Positions 26,795 to 36,115 of a stretch of DNA of 36,115 bases are shown here, in pieces. The notes beneath the pieces were generated by a model. The model had not been told where the DNA came from and did no database searches. It was given only the letters and a program-made list of their open reading frames with translations. Each line of letters opens with the position of its first letter. The first letter of the stretch is position 1. Made by a program: the position numbers and the translations under genes. The stretch is from an uncultured Prevotella sp. (lineage in GTDB: Bacteria > Bacteroidota > Bacteroidia > Bacteroidales > Bacteroidaceae): assembly GCA_945875635.1 (NCBI GenBank), contig CAMCLD010000021.1:1-36115 (forward strand), written 5' to 3'.

Positions 26795-26820
26795 CCAAAC
26801 ATTTTTAACGATTACATATT

Positions 26821-27672
26821 ATGTTACGGATAGCAGTACAGTCTAAAGGCAGACTTTTCGATGACACGATGTACCTACTTGCAGAAGCTGACATTAAAGT
26901 GCCATCAAGCAAGCGAACCCTTCTTGTACAATCAACTAATTTCCCTCTTGAGGTATTATTTCTGAGAGATGACGACATCCCGCAAAGTGTTGCGAGCGGT
27001 GTAGCAGACATAGGAATAGTGGGAGCCAACGAATACGCAGAGCGTGGTGAGGACGTGCAGATTATCTCTCATCTCGGATTCAGCAAGTGTCGTCTATCAC
27101 TTGCCATACCCAAAGCATGCAACTATCAAGGACTGGAATGGTTCAGCGGGAAAAAAATCGCGACATCATATCCAAACATCCTGCGTAAGTACATGAATAG
27201 CAAGGGTATAAAGACTGACATACATGTTATAAACGGTAGTGTGGAAATCAGTCCCGGCATAGGTCTTGCAGATGGAATATTCGACATCGTTAGTTCTGGC
27301 TCAACTCTTGTAAGCAATAACCTCAAAGAGGTAGAGGTTGTAATGAACAGCGAGGCTCTCCTTGTGGCAAATTGGCAGATGGACGAAGAGAAGCATAAGA
27401 TTCTGAATGAAGTACTGTTTCGCTTTGACGCAGTAAAGCAGGCTGAGGACAAGAAATACGTAAGGATGAATGCTCCCAAAGACAGGATAGAAGACATAAT
27501 AAATGTGTTGCCTGGACTTAAGAGTCCAACCATCATACCACTTGCCGACGAGAAATGGTGTTCAATCCATACTGTTCTTGACCAGAAACGATTCTGGGAA
27601 ATCATAGGAAAGCTCAAGGAATTGGGAGCTCAGGGCATTCTTGTCACACCTATCGAGAAAATGATTCTGTAA
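26821..27672 (+). CDS. hisG: ATP phosphoribosyltransferase, long form
   Basis: First step of histidine synthesis: transfers phosphoribosyl from PRPP to ATP. At 283 residues it is the long, self-sufficient form that does not need HisZ. The PRPP-binding loop region is at about 153-165 (DIVSSGSTL). The C-terminal ACT-like regulatory domain (about 210-283), ending in LGAQGILVTPIEKM, is the known site of histidine feedback inhibition. It has its own promoter and leads hisG-hisD-hisC, with hisD 51 bp downstream. Confidence 0.96.
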   Translation: MLRIAVQSKGRLFDDTMYLLAEADIKVPSSKRTLLVQSTNFPLEVLFLRDDDIPQSVASGVADIGIVGANEYAERGEDVQIISHLGFSKCRLSLAIPKACNYQGLEWFSGKKIATSYPNILRKYMNSKGIKTDIHVINGSVEISPGIGLADGIFDIVSSGSTLVSNNLKEVEVVMNSEALLVANWQMDEEKHKILNEVLFRFDAVKQAEDKKYVRMNAPKDRIEDIINVLPGLKSPTIIPLADEKWCSIHTVLDQKRFWEIIGKLKELGAQGILVTPIEKMIL

Positions 27673-27723
27673 GAGTCACCACAACCATTATATACATAAG
27701 ACACTCCTGTTTATTTTTACGAT

Positions 27724-29010
27724 ATGAATATCATAAGATATCCCGAGAGAAGCGATTGGAAGAAGATTGCAGAAAGACCGCATACCGACACACAGAGCCT
27801 CACGGCTACAGTTTACAAAGTGTTGGAAGACATTAGGGTCAATGGTGACAAGGCAGTCACGGAATATGAGGCAATGTTCGACCATGCAAGACTGGAATCG
27901 CTTGCTGTGACAGAAGAAGAGATTGACAAAGCATGCAACGACATAGACAATGAACTTGCAGAAGCAATAAGCATAGCCCATGGCAACATACTCAAATTCC
28001 ACGAATCACAACAGTACATCACGAAGAGGGTGGAGACATGTAACGGAGTTGAATGTTGGCAGAAAAGTGTGGCAATAGAAAAAGTAGGACTATACATACC
28101 TGGTGGAACGGCACCGCTTTTCTCTACGGTTCTGATGCTTGCCACACCAGCCAAGATTGCCGGATGCAAGGATATAATTCTTTGCACGCCGCCATCTCCT
28201 GATGGCAGCATTAATCCAGCTATCCTTGCAGCGGCAAGAACAGCAGGCGTAAGCAGAATATTCAAGATTGGCGGCATACAGGCTATTGGTGCCATGGCTT
28301 ATGGAACAGAGAGCGTACCAAAGGTATTCAAGATTTTCGGACCAGGAAACAGATTCGTAATGACTGCCAAACAGCAAGTAAGCCTTAAGGATGTGGCAAT
28401 AGACATGCCGGCAGGTCCTTCTGAGGTATGTATCATTGCTGACGACACATGCAACATTCAGTTTGTAGCTGCCGACCTCCTGAGTCAGGCTGAACATGGG
28501 AAGGACTCGCAAGTATTACTAATCACGACTTCTGAAACTGTGATGAAAAACGTGACGAAGGAACTGGAATGTCAGCTTGAACAACTGCCAAGGAAAGAAA
28601 TTGCGGCAGAAGCCCTGAACAATTCTACAGTTGTATTGGTGAAAACGACAGAGGAGGCAATTGAAATAAGTAACATATATGCTCCGGAACATCTGATAAT
28701 ATCAACTTCTGACTACATGGAACTCGCTGACAAAGTTGTCAATGCCGGCTCTGTTTTCCTTGGAAAATACGCATGCGAAAGTGCTGGTGACTATGCCAGT
28801 GGCACCAACCATACACTACCGACACATGGATATGCCAAGGCTTACAGCGGTGTCAACCTTGACAGTTACTGCCGGAAAATTACATTCCAGCACATAACGG
28901 AGGAAGGAATCAGGAGTATAGGCAGGGCAGTGGAAACCATGGCAAGACATGAGCAACTTGAGGCACACCGCAATGCCATGACAGTAAGAATAAAAAGTAT
29001 TGATAAATGA
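27724..29010 (+). CDS. hisD: Histidinol dehydrogenase
   Basis: Oxidises L-histidinol to L-histidine in two NAD+-dependent steps, the end of the pathway. It is 428 residues, normal for the family. Diagnostic segments are VGLYIPGG near 119-126, [11 protein letters not shown] near 206-216, DMPAGPSE near 226-233, and the zinc-ligand motif SQAEHG near 254-259. Catalytic histidine motifs follow, including NHTLPTHG near 360. Its stop codon overlaps the hisC start (ATGA), so the two are translationally coupled. Confidence 0.97.
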   Translation: MNIIRYPERSDWKKIAERPHTDTQSLTATVYKVLEDIRVNGDKAVTEYEAMFDHARLESLAVTEEEIDKACNDIDNELAEAISIAHGNILKFHESQQYITKRVETCNGVECWQKSVAIEKVGLYIPGGTAPLFSTVLMLATPAKIAGCKDIILCTPPSPDGSINPAILAAARTAGVSRIFKIGGIQAIGAMAYGTESVPKVFKIFGPGNRFVMTAKQQVSLKDVAIDMPAGPSEVCIIADDTCNIQFVAADLLSQAEHGKDSQVLLITTSETVMKNVTKELECQLEQLPRKEIAAEALNNSTVVLVKTTEEAIEISNIYAPEHLIISTSDYMELADKVVNAGSVFLGKYACESAGDYASGTNHTLPTHGYAKAYSGVNLDSYCRKITFQHITEEGIRSIGRAVETMARHEQLEAHRNAMTVRIKSIDK

Positions 29011-30044
29011 GAACACTTGAACAACTTGTACGTCCCAACGTGTGGAAACTTGAACCCTACAGCTGCGCCAGGAATGAGTTCAGCGGAGAAAAAGCACAGG
29101 TGTTTCTTGATGCCAACGAGAATCCATACAACAAACCATTGAATAGATATCCTGACCCTCTGCAACTGGAACTGAAGAAGAAGATTGCCAAGGTGAAGAA
29201 TGTACCAGAAGGCAATATATTCCTTGGCAATGGTTCTGACGAGGCTATCGACCTTGTTTATAGAGTCTTTTGCCGTCCAGGCCTTGACAATGTTGTGGCT
29301 ATAGAGCCAACATACGGCATGTACAAGGTGTGTGCAGACATCAATGATGTGGAATACAGGAAGGTATTGCTTAACAGCAATTTCGATGTTGATGCTGAAA
29401 AGATGCTGGCTTCTTGCGACAAGAATACAAAAGCAATATGGCTATGTTCACCCAACAACCCCACAGGAAACAACCTTGACTATAAAGCAGTGGAGACAAT
29501 TCTCCACAAATTTGATGGAATAGTTGTTGTGGATGAGGCATACTCGGATTTCTCCTCAAAACCTTCATTCAGAGAAAGGCTGCCTGAATTCCAGAATATG
29601 ATTGTCCTGAACACGTTCAGCAAAGCATGGGGATGTGCAGCCATAAGACTCGGCATGGCATTCGCAAACGAGCAGATTATAGAGTTATTCAATAAGGTTA
29701 AATATCCTTATAACATCAATACCCTCACACAGATGCAGGCGATGGGGGCTATCGAGGAAAGATATGACGTTGAAGGATGGGTAAGATTGTTGTTGCAGGA
29801 ACGCTCACACATGATTGAGGCTTTCAACCTGCTTCCTTGCTGTGAGAAAGTATATCCTACCGATGCAAACTTCTTCCTTGCCCGTATGACAGATGCCCAG
29901 ACAATATACAACTATCTGAAGGAAAAGGGCATTATAGTAAGAAACCGGACGAGAGTGACACTATGTGACAACTGTCTGAGAATAACGATAGGCACCAAGG
30001 GTGAGAACACTGAGCTGCTTGCCGCTCTCAGACAATACGAATGA
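29007..30044 (+). CDS. hisC: Histidinol-phosphate aminotransferase
   Basis: PLP-dependent aminotransferase converting imidazoleacetol phosphate and glutamate to histidinol phosphate. It is 345 residues with fold type I motifs: DANENPYN (substrate region, about 33-40), [10 protein letters not shown] (about 75-84), PNNPTGN (about 150-156), DEAYSDF (about 176-182) and SKAWG with the PLP lysine K206. The start overlaps the end of hisD by 4 bp. No clear terminator follows, and the next gene has its own likely promoter. hisB, which acts just before and after this step, is on the other strand 3.6 kb away. Confidence 0.96.
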   Translation: MRTLEQLVRPNVWKLEPYSCARNEFSGEKAQVFLDANENPYNKPLNRYPDPLQLELKKKIAKVKNVPEGNIFLGNGSDEAIDLVYRVFCRPGLDNVVAIEPTYGMYKVCADINDVEYRKVLLNSNFDVDAEKMLASCDKNTKAIWLCSPNNPTGNNLDYKAVETILHKFDGIVVVDEAYSDFSSKPSFRERLPEFQNMIVLNTFSKAWGCAAIRLGMAFANEQIIELFNKVKYPYNINTLTQMQAMGAIEERYDVEGWVRLLLQERSHMIEAFNLLPCCEKVYPTDANFFLARMTDAQTIYNYLKEKGIIVRNRTRVTLCDNCLRITIGTKGENTELLAALRQYE

Positions 30045-30203
30045 AATGGCAAACTCATAGCTTTCTGGTTTTTCCTACATCAACAATCAGAAACATGTTG
30101 AGATAAATCAAAAAATAATCCAAATACATCCAACATCGGTAGATGAAAGGAATGAAGTCATCAATAGACTATCGTATTTTTCACTTTTCTCAACATTATT
30201 TAC

Positions 30204-30211
30204 TAACTTTG
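30204..30211 (+). promoter_or_regulatory. -7 promoter element of the AspT/YidE-family transporter gene
   Basis: TAACTTTG matches the Bacteroidetes -7 consensus, 31 bp before the ATG. The -33 position is T-rich but lacks TTTG. Confidence 0.5.
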
Positions 30212-30242
30212 CACCGTAAAAAAGAAACATAACTCAGGAAAT

Positions 30243-31940
30243 ATGGATTGGCTTATTAATTTATTTACGACACAGGATTCCGTAGCACATATTGTGTTGC
30301 TCTACTCAATCGTCATAGCGATTGGAGTGTATTTAGGGAAAATAAAGATTGGCGGTGTCTCGCTCGGTGTGACATTTGTACTTTTTGCAGGCATTGTAGC
30401 CGGTCATGTAGGATTCACTGGCCCCACATCCACACTCACGTTCCTTCAAGACTTCGGACTGATTCTGTTTGTGTTTATGATTGGTCTTCAAGTTGGACCA
30501 GGCTTCTTTGAAAGTTTTGGAAAAGCAGGAATAAAGTTGAACATGCTGTCAATAGTGGCAGTCCTTCTCAATGTGGGTGTGATGTTCGCATGCTACTACC
30601 TCTTTTTCGACACGACAAACCCAAACAATCTGCCTATGATGGTTGGTACCCTGTATGGTGCCGTAACCAACACTCCAGGACTTGGAGCTGCCAATGAGGC
30701 TTTGACTTCAGTATTTACGAACGGGAATGCCCCAACTATAGCGTCAGGTTATGCATGTGCCTATCCTCTCGGTGTTCTTGGAATAATAGGAGCAACACTC
30801 GCTATAAAATACATTTGCCATATCAGCTTCGAGGATGAGGAGGAAAAACTAAATGAGGCTGAGGCAGAGAACCCACATGCTAAACCACACTCCATGCATC
30901 TTAAGGTAGCTAACTCATATATTGCAGGACGCAACCTTAAACAGATTTCTGAATTCCTAAACAGAGACATCGTATGCACACGTATCAGACATAATGATGT
31001 GGTATCAATACCAAACAGGAACACAATACTCGAACTTAACGACGATGTTCTCATAGTTTGTGCAGAGGCTGATGCCGAGGCAATAAAGGCTTTTATTGGT
31101 CCGGAGATAGAAGCGGAGCTCAAGGAAGATGACCAGCAGCAAGTTCTTATATCAAGAAGAATCATAGTAACAAACTCATCCATGAACGGAAAAACACTTG
31201 GAAAGATGCACTTCTCAAGTGTCTATGGTGTCAATGTGACTAGAATAACCAGACAGGGAATGGATTTGTTTGCAAGCCGCAATCACCATTTTCATGTGGG
31301 AGACAAGATAATGGTTGTTGGTCCAGAGGAAAATGTCAATCGAGTTGCAGAACTCATGGGAAACTCTGTCAAGAGGCTTGATGCACCAAATATCGCCACC
31401 ATCTTCGTGGGGATAATCGTCGGAATATTATTCGGAAGCCTGCCTCTCGCCATACCAGGCATGCCAGTGCCTCTAAAGCTTGGACTTGCAGGAGGACCGC
31501 TCATCATTGCCATCCTCATAGGACGATATGGATACAGGATGAAGCTTGTGACATATACCACAACGTCTGCCAACATGATGCTAAGGGAAATAGGACTCGT
31601 GCTATTCCTTGCGTCAGTAGGCATCAAGGCTGGAGCAGGATTCTGGGAAACGGTAGTACAAGGCGATGGACTTAAATATGTGGGCACAGGATTCCTTATA
31701 ACCATAATACCTATACTCATAGTTGGCACGATAGCTCGTCTGAAGTTCAAATTCAACTACTTCACCATCATGGGAATGCTTGCCGGTACCTATACAGACC
31801 CACCAGCACTGGCTTACGCCAACTCCGTCTGCAACAAAGAGGCTCCTGCCATAGGATACTCCACCGTATATCCTCTCAGCATGTTTCTCAGAATATTTAC
31901 AGCGCAGATTATTGTCCTGTTCTTCTGCTCTTCCATGTAG
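30243..31940 (+). CDS. AspT/YidE-type membrane transporter with two RCK_C domains
   Basis: This 565-residue inner-membrane protein belongs to the aspartate:alanine exchanger (AAE) family. Two hydrophobic halves of about five membrane segments each (about 15-195 and 385-565) flank two cytosolic RCK_C (TrkA-C) domains at about 217-290 and 298-375. Each half contains the family motif where glycine- and proline-rich segments meet ([13 protein letters not shown] in the first, [12 protein letters not shown] in the second). The substrate is unknown; relatives exchange amino acids or dicarboxylates. It is a single-gene unit ending at a terminator at 31999. Confidence 0.88.
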   Translation: MDWLINLFTTQDSVAHIVLLYSIVIAIGVYLGKIKIGGVSLGVTFVLFAGIVAGHVGFTGPTSTLTFLQDFGLILFVFMIGLQVGPGFFESFGKAGIKLNMLSIVAVLLNVGVMFACYYLFFDTTNPNNLPMMVGTLYGAVTNTPGLGAANEALTSVFTNGNAPTIASGYACAYPLGVLGIIGATLAIKYICHISFEDEEEKLNEAEAENPHAKPHSMHLKVANSYIAGRNLKQISEFLNRDIVCTRIRHNDVVSIPNRNTILELNDDVLIVCAEADAEAIKAFIGPEIEAELKEDDQQQVLISRRIIVTNSSMNGKTLGKMHFSSVYGVNVTRITRQGMDLFASRNHHFHVGDKIMVVGPEENVNRVAELMGNSVKRLDAPNIATIFVGIIVGILFGSLPLAIPGMPVPLKLGLAGGPLIIAILIGRYGYRMKLVTYTTTSANMMLREIGLVLFLASVGIKAGAGFWETVVQGDGLKYVGTGFLITIIPILIVGTIARLKFKFNYFTIMGMLAGTYTDPPALAYANSVCNKEAPAIGYSTVYPLSMFLRIFTAQIIVLFFCSSM

Positions 31941-32339
31941 AACGCACGGACACTGTTATTAGGCTTAAGGATATATATATCCCCCCAATATTTCTTAGGT
32001 GTGCACTAAACATCCATGACAGGAGGTTTAATGCACACTTCTTTATTGTACAGTATCAAGGGACCTATATCCCAATTCTGCAATTATCGTCATGATGATT
32101 ACCACTCATATTGTTGAGCAGATATTTGTTTCGTTTTAAGGGAGAATGTGGTACTATTGTAACCGAACAATGGTGTTACTTATGACAAAAAGGAGGCCTA
32201 TTTGCGCTTAATAGTCTAATGACGACCAATTTGGGTTTAATAAAAAAACATAATAATGTAATATTCTCGATAATTATTCGTAACTTTACACCTGATTTCA
32301 CTTTCGCATAATCTTTGGAAAAACAAAAAATCGACATAC
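31941..32339. other. 399-bp intergenic region between the transporter gene and recJ
   Basis: It contains a perfect 14-bp palindrome GGATATATATATCC (31969-31982), a run of six C, the terminator at 31999-32046 and a weak -7 element (TAACTTTA, 32281-32288) before recJ. Between 32047 and 32270 I see no open frame, RNA gene or strong repeat. Confidence 0.6.
31999..32046 (+). terminator. Terminator after the transporter gene
   Basis: Arms 31999-32011 and 32026-32038 form a 13-bp stem with one mismatch and a 14-nt loop, followed by a T-rich tail (TTCTTTATT). Confidence 0.6.
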
Positions 32340-34073
32340 ATGCATTTCAAATGGAATATAAACGAAGCTACACCAGAGGAGAGGCAAGCGGCTAAGGAAC
32401 TGGGGGATAAGCTGTCAATCAGCCCAATACTCGCACGGCTTCTCATAAGGAGAGGTATAACAACAGAGTCTGCGGCAAAGAGGTTTTTTAGACCACAGTT
32501 ATCTGACCTGATAAACCCTTTCCTCATGAAAGACATGGACCTTGCCGTTGACAGGCTTAATGATGCTATAGGAAGGAAAGAACGCATACTAATCTACGGA
32601 GACTACGATGTAGATGGCTGCACCGCCGTAGCTCTTGTATATAAGTTCCTACGCCAATACTACTCCAACATTGACTACTACATACCAGACAGATATGACG
32701 AAGGGTATGGTGTGAGCCATAAAGGAATACTGTATGCCAAGGAGACTGGCGTGGGATTAGTCATCATTCTTGACTGTGGAATAAAAGCTGTAGAGGAAAT
32801 AGCAAAGGCAAAGGAAATTGGAATAGACTTCATAATTTGCGACCATCACATGCCTGACGAGACTTTACCTCCAGCAAAGGCAATACTAAATCCAAAACGT
32901 CCAGATGACACTTATCCTTTTAAAGACTTATGTGGATGCGGAGTAGGTTTCAAATTCATGCAGGCTTTTGCTAAAAACAATGGAATACCCTTCACCAGGC
33001 TTATACCTCTGCTCGACTTTTGTGCAGTAAGTATTGCTGCTGACCTTGTACCTGTCACTGACGAAAACAGAATCCTTGCGTATCATGGACTAAGACAGCT
33101 AAACCAGAACCCAAGCATAGGACTGAATGCCATAATAGAGATATGTGGGTTAAGGGGAAGGGAACTCTCCATGAGCGACATCGTGTTCAAGATTGGTCCA
33201 CGCATAAATGCATCAGGCAGAATGGACAATGGGAAGGCATCTGTTGACCTACTCGTTGAAAGAGACTTGGCTACAGCACTAAACGAAGCGAAGCATATTA
33301 ATGAATATAACGAACAAAGAAAAGATGTTGACAGGCACATGACCGAAGAGGCTAACCAGATTGTAGCACGTCTTGAGAGCCTAAAACACCAGTCAAGTAT
33401 CGTACTGTATGATGAAAATTGGAAAAAGGGCGTTATTGGAATTGTAGCTTCACGACTGACAGAAATTTATTTCCGACCCACGGTTGTACTCACAAGGGAT
33501 AACAATGTGGCGACTGGTTCGGCAAGGAGTGTAGCTGGATTTGACGTCTATGCTGCCGTAAAGAGTTGCAGAGACCTCTTATTGAACTTTGGCGGACACA
33601 CATACGCTGCAGGACTCACTTTGAAATGGGACAATGTGAAAGAATTCCGCAAGAGATTCCAATCTTATGTTGAGGAGCATATAGAACCAGAACAGACAGA
33701 GGCTGTTCTTGAGATAGATGCAGTAATAGACTTCAAGGATATAAACAGGAAACTATATGGTGACCTGAAAAAATTCGCTCCTTTCGGACCAGGAAATCCT
33801 AAACCTGTATTCCGCACAGACATGGTATATGATTTTGGAACGAGCAAGGTTGTGGGACGCGAGCAAGAACACATCAAACTGGAATTGGTTGACTCCAAAT
33901 CGAACAATGTGATGAACGGCATTGCTTTCGGACAGAGTGCAGCGGCAAGATACATAAAGTCAAGACGTAGTTTCGACATCGCATACACAATAGAAGACAA
34001 TGTCTTTAAGCATGGGGCTGTACAATTGCAGATTGAGGACATTCTCCCTAACGAGAATGACGATTCCATTTAG
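32340..34073 (+). CDS. recJ: Single-stranded-DNA-specific exonuclease RecJ
   Basis: 5'-3' exonuclease on single-stranded DNA, used in RecF-type recombination, mismatch and base-excision repair. It is 577 residues, the same length as the E. coli enzyme. The DHH catalytic motifs are present: YGDYDVDG with D88, D90 and D92; DHHMP with D168-H169-H170; and SGRMDNG. The DHHA1 substrate motif GGHTYAAG lies near 418-425, followed by the C-terminal OB-like region. The recQ gene starts 52 bp downstream on the same strand, fitting a helicase-nuclease pair. Confidence 0.95.
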   Translation: MHFKWNINEATPEERQAAKELGDKLSISPILARLLIRRGITTESAAKRFFRPQLSDLINPFLMKDMDLAVDRLNDAIGRKERILIYGDYDVDGCTAVALVYKFLRQYYSNIDYYIPDRYDEGYGVSHKGILYAKETGVGLVIILDCGIKAVEEIAKAKEIGIDFIICDHHMPDETLPPAKAILNPKRPDDTYPFKDLCGCGVGFKFMQAFAKNNGIPFTRLIPLLDFCAVSIAADLVPVTDENRILAYHGLRQLNQNPSIGLNAIIEICGLRGRELSMSDIVFKIGPRINASGRMDNGKASVDLLVERDLATALNEAKHINEYNEQRKDVDRHMTEEANQIVARLESLKHQSSIVLYDENWKKGVIGIVASRLTEIYFRPTVVLTRDNNVATGSARSVAGFDVYAAVKSCRDLLLNFGGHTYAAGLTLKWDNVKEFRKRFQSYVEEHIEPEQTEAVLEIDAVIDFKDINRKLYGDLKKFAPFGPGNPKPVFRTDMVYDFGTSKVVGREQEHIKLELVDSKSNNVMNGIAFGQSAAARYIKSRRSFDIAYTIEDNVFKHGAVQLQIEDILPNENDDSI

Positions 34074-34125
34074 GACTTCCCCATAATGTAATATGTCCTT
34101 TCCATAAACAAACGATTACTTAACG

Positions 34126-36024
34126 ATGGCAGATTACAAGGAAATCCTTAGGCATTACTGGGGATACGACAGTTTCAGAGGAATACAGGAAAAAATCATA
34201 TCAAGTATCGAGAGTGGAAAGGATACTCTTGGATTAATGCCTACAGGCGGAGGAAAGTCTATTACTTTTCAAGTACCCGCATTGGCACATAAAGGGACAT
34301 GTCTTGTCATATCTCCACTTATAGCCCTCATGAAAGACCAGGTTGACGGTCTTAGAGACAGAGGAATTCAAGCATACGCCCTGTATTCCGGACAAAGTCA
34401 TGGAGAGGTAATGAAGATTCTTGAGAACTGTATTCTCGGAGACATACGCTTGTTGTATGTTTCACCGGAACGTCTCAAGAGTGAATTGTTCTTATCCAAA
34501 CTAAAAAGGATGAGTATCTCGTTCATAACAGTTGACGAGGCTCATTGTATCAGTCAATGGGGATATGACTTCCGACCTGACTATCTGAAAATTGCAGAAA
34601 TACGCAAATTACTGCCTAACATTCCGGTTCTTGCCCTTACTGCCACTGCCACGCCTAAAGTTGTTGAAGACATTCAGGACAAATTGGAATTCAGGGAAAA
34701 GAATGTCTTCAGCATGAGTTTCATGCGTCAAAACCTGTCGTATATCGTAAGGAGGACTGACAACAAGAAGGAAGAGATGACTCATATCCTGAATAAAGTT
34801 GCTGGAAGTGCCATAGTATATGTCAGGAGCAGAGGCAGGGCAAAGGAACTTGCAGATTATCTTGTTGAAAATGCCATTAATGCTTCTTTCTACCATGCAG
34901 GGCTTGATACCGCTACCAGAGAGAAAAGACAGGAAGAATGGCAAAGCGGAGAGAAGAGGGTGATTGTTGCTACAAATGCTTTTGGAATGGGTATTGACAA
35001 AACAGACGTAAGGATGGTAATCCACTATGACAGTCCTTCAAATCTTGAGGCTTATTTCCAAGAGGCAGGCAGAGCTGGACGTGACGGAGAGAAGTCCTAT
35101 GCAGTACTCTTGTTCAGCGGGGGAGATGACACCAGACTTAGAAAACGTATTGAAGACACTTATCCTCCCAAGGAGTTCATTAGGGATGTCTATGACCACC
35201 TTGCTTATTTCTTCGAGATTGGAATAAACAGTGGCAGAGGACATGTCTTCGAACTGAGTTTGGAAAAATTCTGCATGGTTTATAAATATTTCCCCATAAG
35301 GGTAGATGCAGCTCTTCATATTCTTAAAAATGCCGGATATATCGACTATGAGCCGATGCCTGACACAAGATCCAGACTGAAATTCATCCTATCGAGAGAT
35401 GAGTTGTACTATCTGAAAGAGTCGAGCGAGGAGGAAAGCAGAGTCACTACTTCACTGCTCAGAAGATACAGCGGACTATTTTCTGACTATAGATATATCG
35501 ACGAATCTGTAATAGCAAGTGACACATGTCTGACACGCGACCAGATATACATGACACTACGTTCACTCCACAAAAGAAGAATCGTTGATTTCCAACCACG
35601 TAAGAACATACCTTACATAAAGTATAACATCGACCGCATTGACGGTAAAGATATCGTGCTTTCAAAAGATATATACGACAACTTGAAGAGTGAGTTCTCT
35701 ACAAGGATTGAGTCAATGATTCTTTATCTTAGGAACGACTATATTTGCAGAAGCCAACAGTTGTTGGGATATTTCGGGGAATATAACGCACATGAGTGCG
35801 GCATGTGCGATATATGCATATCCTCAGACAGCAACTTCTGCTCGGAAGACTTGTTGTATCCTGCCAAAGAGGCAATCCTCAATCTATTATCCGACAATGA
35901 GAAGCACAGCATTGTTGAACTTAAGACTCTCCTTTTTGATGAGGTTCTTGTGAAAGCAGCACTACAATATCTAATCTCTGAAGAATATATATATATTGAT
36001 GGCATATACATCTTTAAGAACTGA
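34126..36024 (+). CDS. recQ: ATP-dependent DNA helicase RecQ (long-insert type without HRDC)
   Basis: Superfamily 2 3'-5' helicase of 632 residues. Walker A is TGGGKS near 40-45, Walker B is DEAH near 138-141, and motif VI is QEAGRAGRDG near 311-320. The zinc-binding module (C541, then ECGMCDIC near 557-564) normally follows the helicase core within about 50 residues. Here about 200 residues lie between, including winged-helix-like and charged segments. After the zinc module only about 65 residues remain, with no HRDC domain. This layout differs from E. coli RecQ (609 residues, HRDC at the C-terminus). It lies 52 bp after recJ and is followed by a palindromic repeat array. Confidence 0.93.
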   Translation: MADYKEILRHYWGYDSFRGIQEKIISSIESGKDTLGLMPTGGGKSITFQVPALAHKGTCLVISPLIALMKDQVDGLRDRGIQAYALYSGQSHGEVMKILENCILGDIRLLYVSPERLKSELFLSKLKRMSISFITVDEAHCISQWGYDFRPDYLKIAEIRKLLPNIPVLALTATATPKVVEDIQDKLEFREKNVFSMSFMRQNLSYIVRRTDNKKEEMTHILNKVAGSAIVYVRSRGRAKELADYLVENAINASFYHAGLDTATREKRQEEWQSGEKRVIVATNAFGMGIDKTDVRMVIHYDSPSNLEAYFQEAGRAGRDGEKSYAVLLFSGGDDTRLRKRIEDTYPPKEFIRDVYDHLAYFFEIGINSGRGHVFELSLEKFCMVYKYFPIRVDAALHILKNAGYIDYEPMPDTRSRLKFILSRDELYYLKESSEEESRVTTSLLRRYSGLFSDYRYIDESVIASDTCLTRDQIYMTLRSLHKRRIVDFQPRKNIPYIKYNIDRIDGKDIVLSKDIYDNLKSEFSTRIESMILYLRNDYICRSQQLLGYFGEYNAHECGMCDICISSDSNFCSEDLLYPAKEAILNLLSDNEKHSIVELKTLLFDEVLVKAALQYLISEEYIYIDGIYIFKN

Positions 36025-36034
36025 ACAACTTCAC

Positions 36035-36115
36035 GCAATACTATTGCTATTGACAACGCAATACTATTGCAAGTGCCAACGCAAAGCTTTGCAAGTGTCA
36101 TCGCAAAGCTTTGCA
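36035..36115. repeat. Tandem array of about 23-bp units, each with a palindrome (continues past window)
   Basis: Units begin at 36035, 36058, 36081 and 36103 (periods 23, 23 and 22). The first two carry the palindrome GCAATACTATTGC and the last two GCAAAGCTTTGC, followed by similar linkers of about 10 bp (for example AAGTGCCAAC). The array starts 10 bp after the recQ stop and is cut by the window edge. Confidence 0.8.

Noticed and set aside
26737..26802. Longer N-terminus of the transglycosylase starting at 26802
   Set aside because: It would cover the hisG promoter and put 22 unusual residues before a complete lipoprotein signal; the ATG at 26736 fits better.
26795..26820. Histidine attenuator or leader peptide before hisG
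   Set aside because: Only about 20 nt separate the predicted start of transcription from the ATG, with no run of His codons or hairpin.
36035..36115. CRISPR array at the right edge
   Set aside because: Units are about 23 bp with linkers of only about 10 bp that are themselves similar; there are no unique spacers and no cas genes nearby.

Overview
The window reads as chromosomal DNA of a Bacteroidales bacterium, most likely Prevotella or a close relative. The evidence is a Bacteroidetes T9SS sorting tail on a giant surface protein, several promoters of the Bacteroidetes type (TTTG at -33, TAnnTTTG at -7) without convincing Shine-Dalgarno sites, a bifunctional HisB, a DUF3943 protein, and short tandem repeats between genes that are typical of this group. 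There is no phage, IS element, CRISPR array, rRNA or tRNA that I can see. Most of it is housekeeping DNA.

Layout. 1-5.6 kb: the 3' part of a giant secreted LamG protein, cut by the window edge and closed by a strong terminator. 5.7-8.6 kb: metA from its own promoter, followed 11 bp later by a U32-family RNA-hydroxylation protein. 8.8-13.1 kb: an unrecognised lipoprotein/membrane protein with a C-terminal zinc ribbon, a Ca2+ P-type ATPase and a low-molecular-weight tyrosine phosphatase. 13.2-18.1 kb: aconitase, isocitrate dehydrogenase and citrate synthase, which together convert oxaloacetate plus acetyl-CoA to 2-oxoglutarate. 18.2-20.4 kb (minus strand): an HU-family protein, a 29-residue basic ribosomal-type protein missed by length-filtered gene calling, a terminator hairpin and ribonuclease G. 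21-24.3 kb: type II pantothenate kinase, a SpoU/TrmH rRNA methyltransferase and a DUF3943 outer-membrane-type protein. 24.4-30 kb: histidine synthesis, with hisG-hisD-hisC on the plus strand and bifunctional hisB on the minus strand, separated by an MltF-like lytic transglycosylase. 30.2-31.9 kb: an AspT/YidE-family transporter. 32.3-36 kb: recJ and recQ, partners in RecF-type recombination repair. The window ends in a tandem array of small palindromes.

I did not find a convincing new multi-gene system. The observations most worth following are: (1) isocitrate dehydrogenase carries the Asp-Ile pair typical of NAD+-using enzymes; (2) MetA has Glu111, predicting acetyl-CoA rather than succinyl-CoA use; (3) the repeat array after recQ, whose palindrome arms change together; (4) short repeats that supply the start region of the Ca2+ ATPase and interrupt the signal peptide of its neighbour; (5) the 29-residue bS22/mS38-like protein; (6) the split and inverted his locus with face-to-face promoters; and (7) an unusual domain insertion in RecQ. 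All functional statements come from reading motifs by eye; no database search was run.
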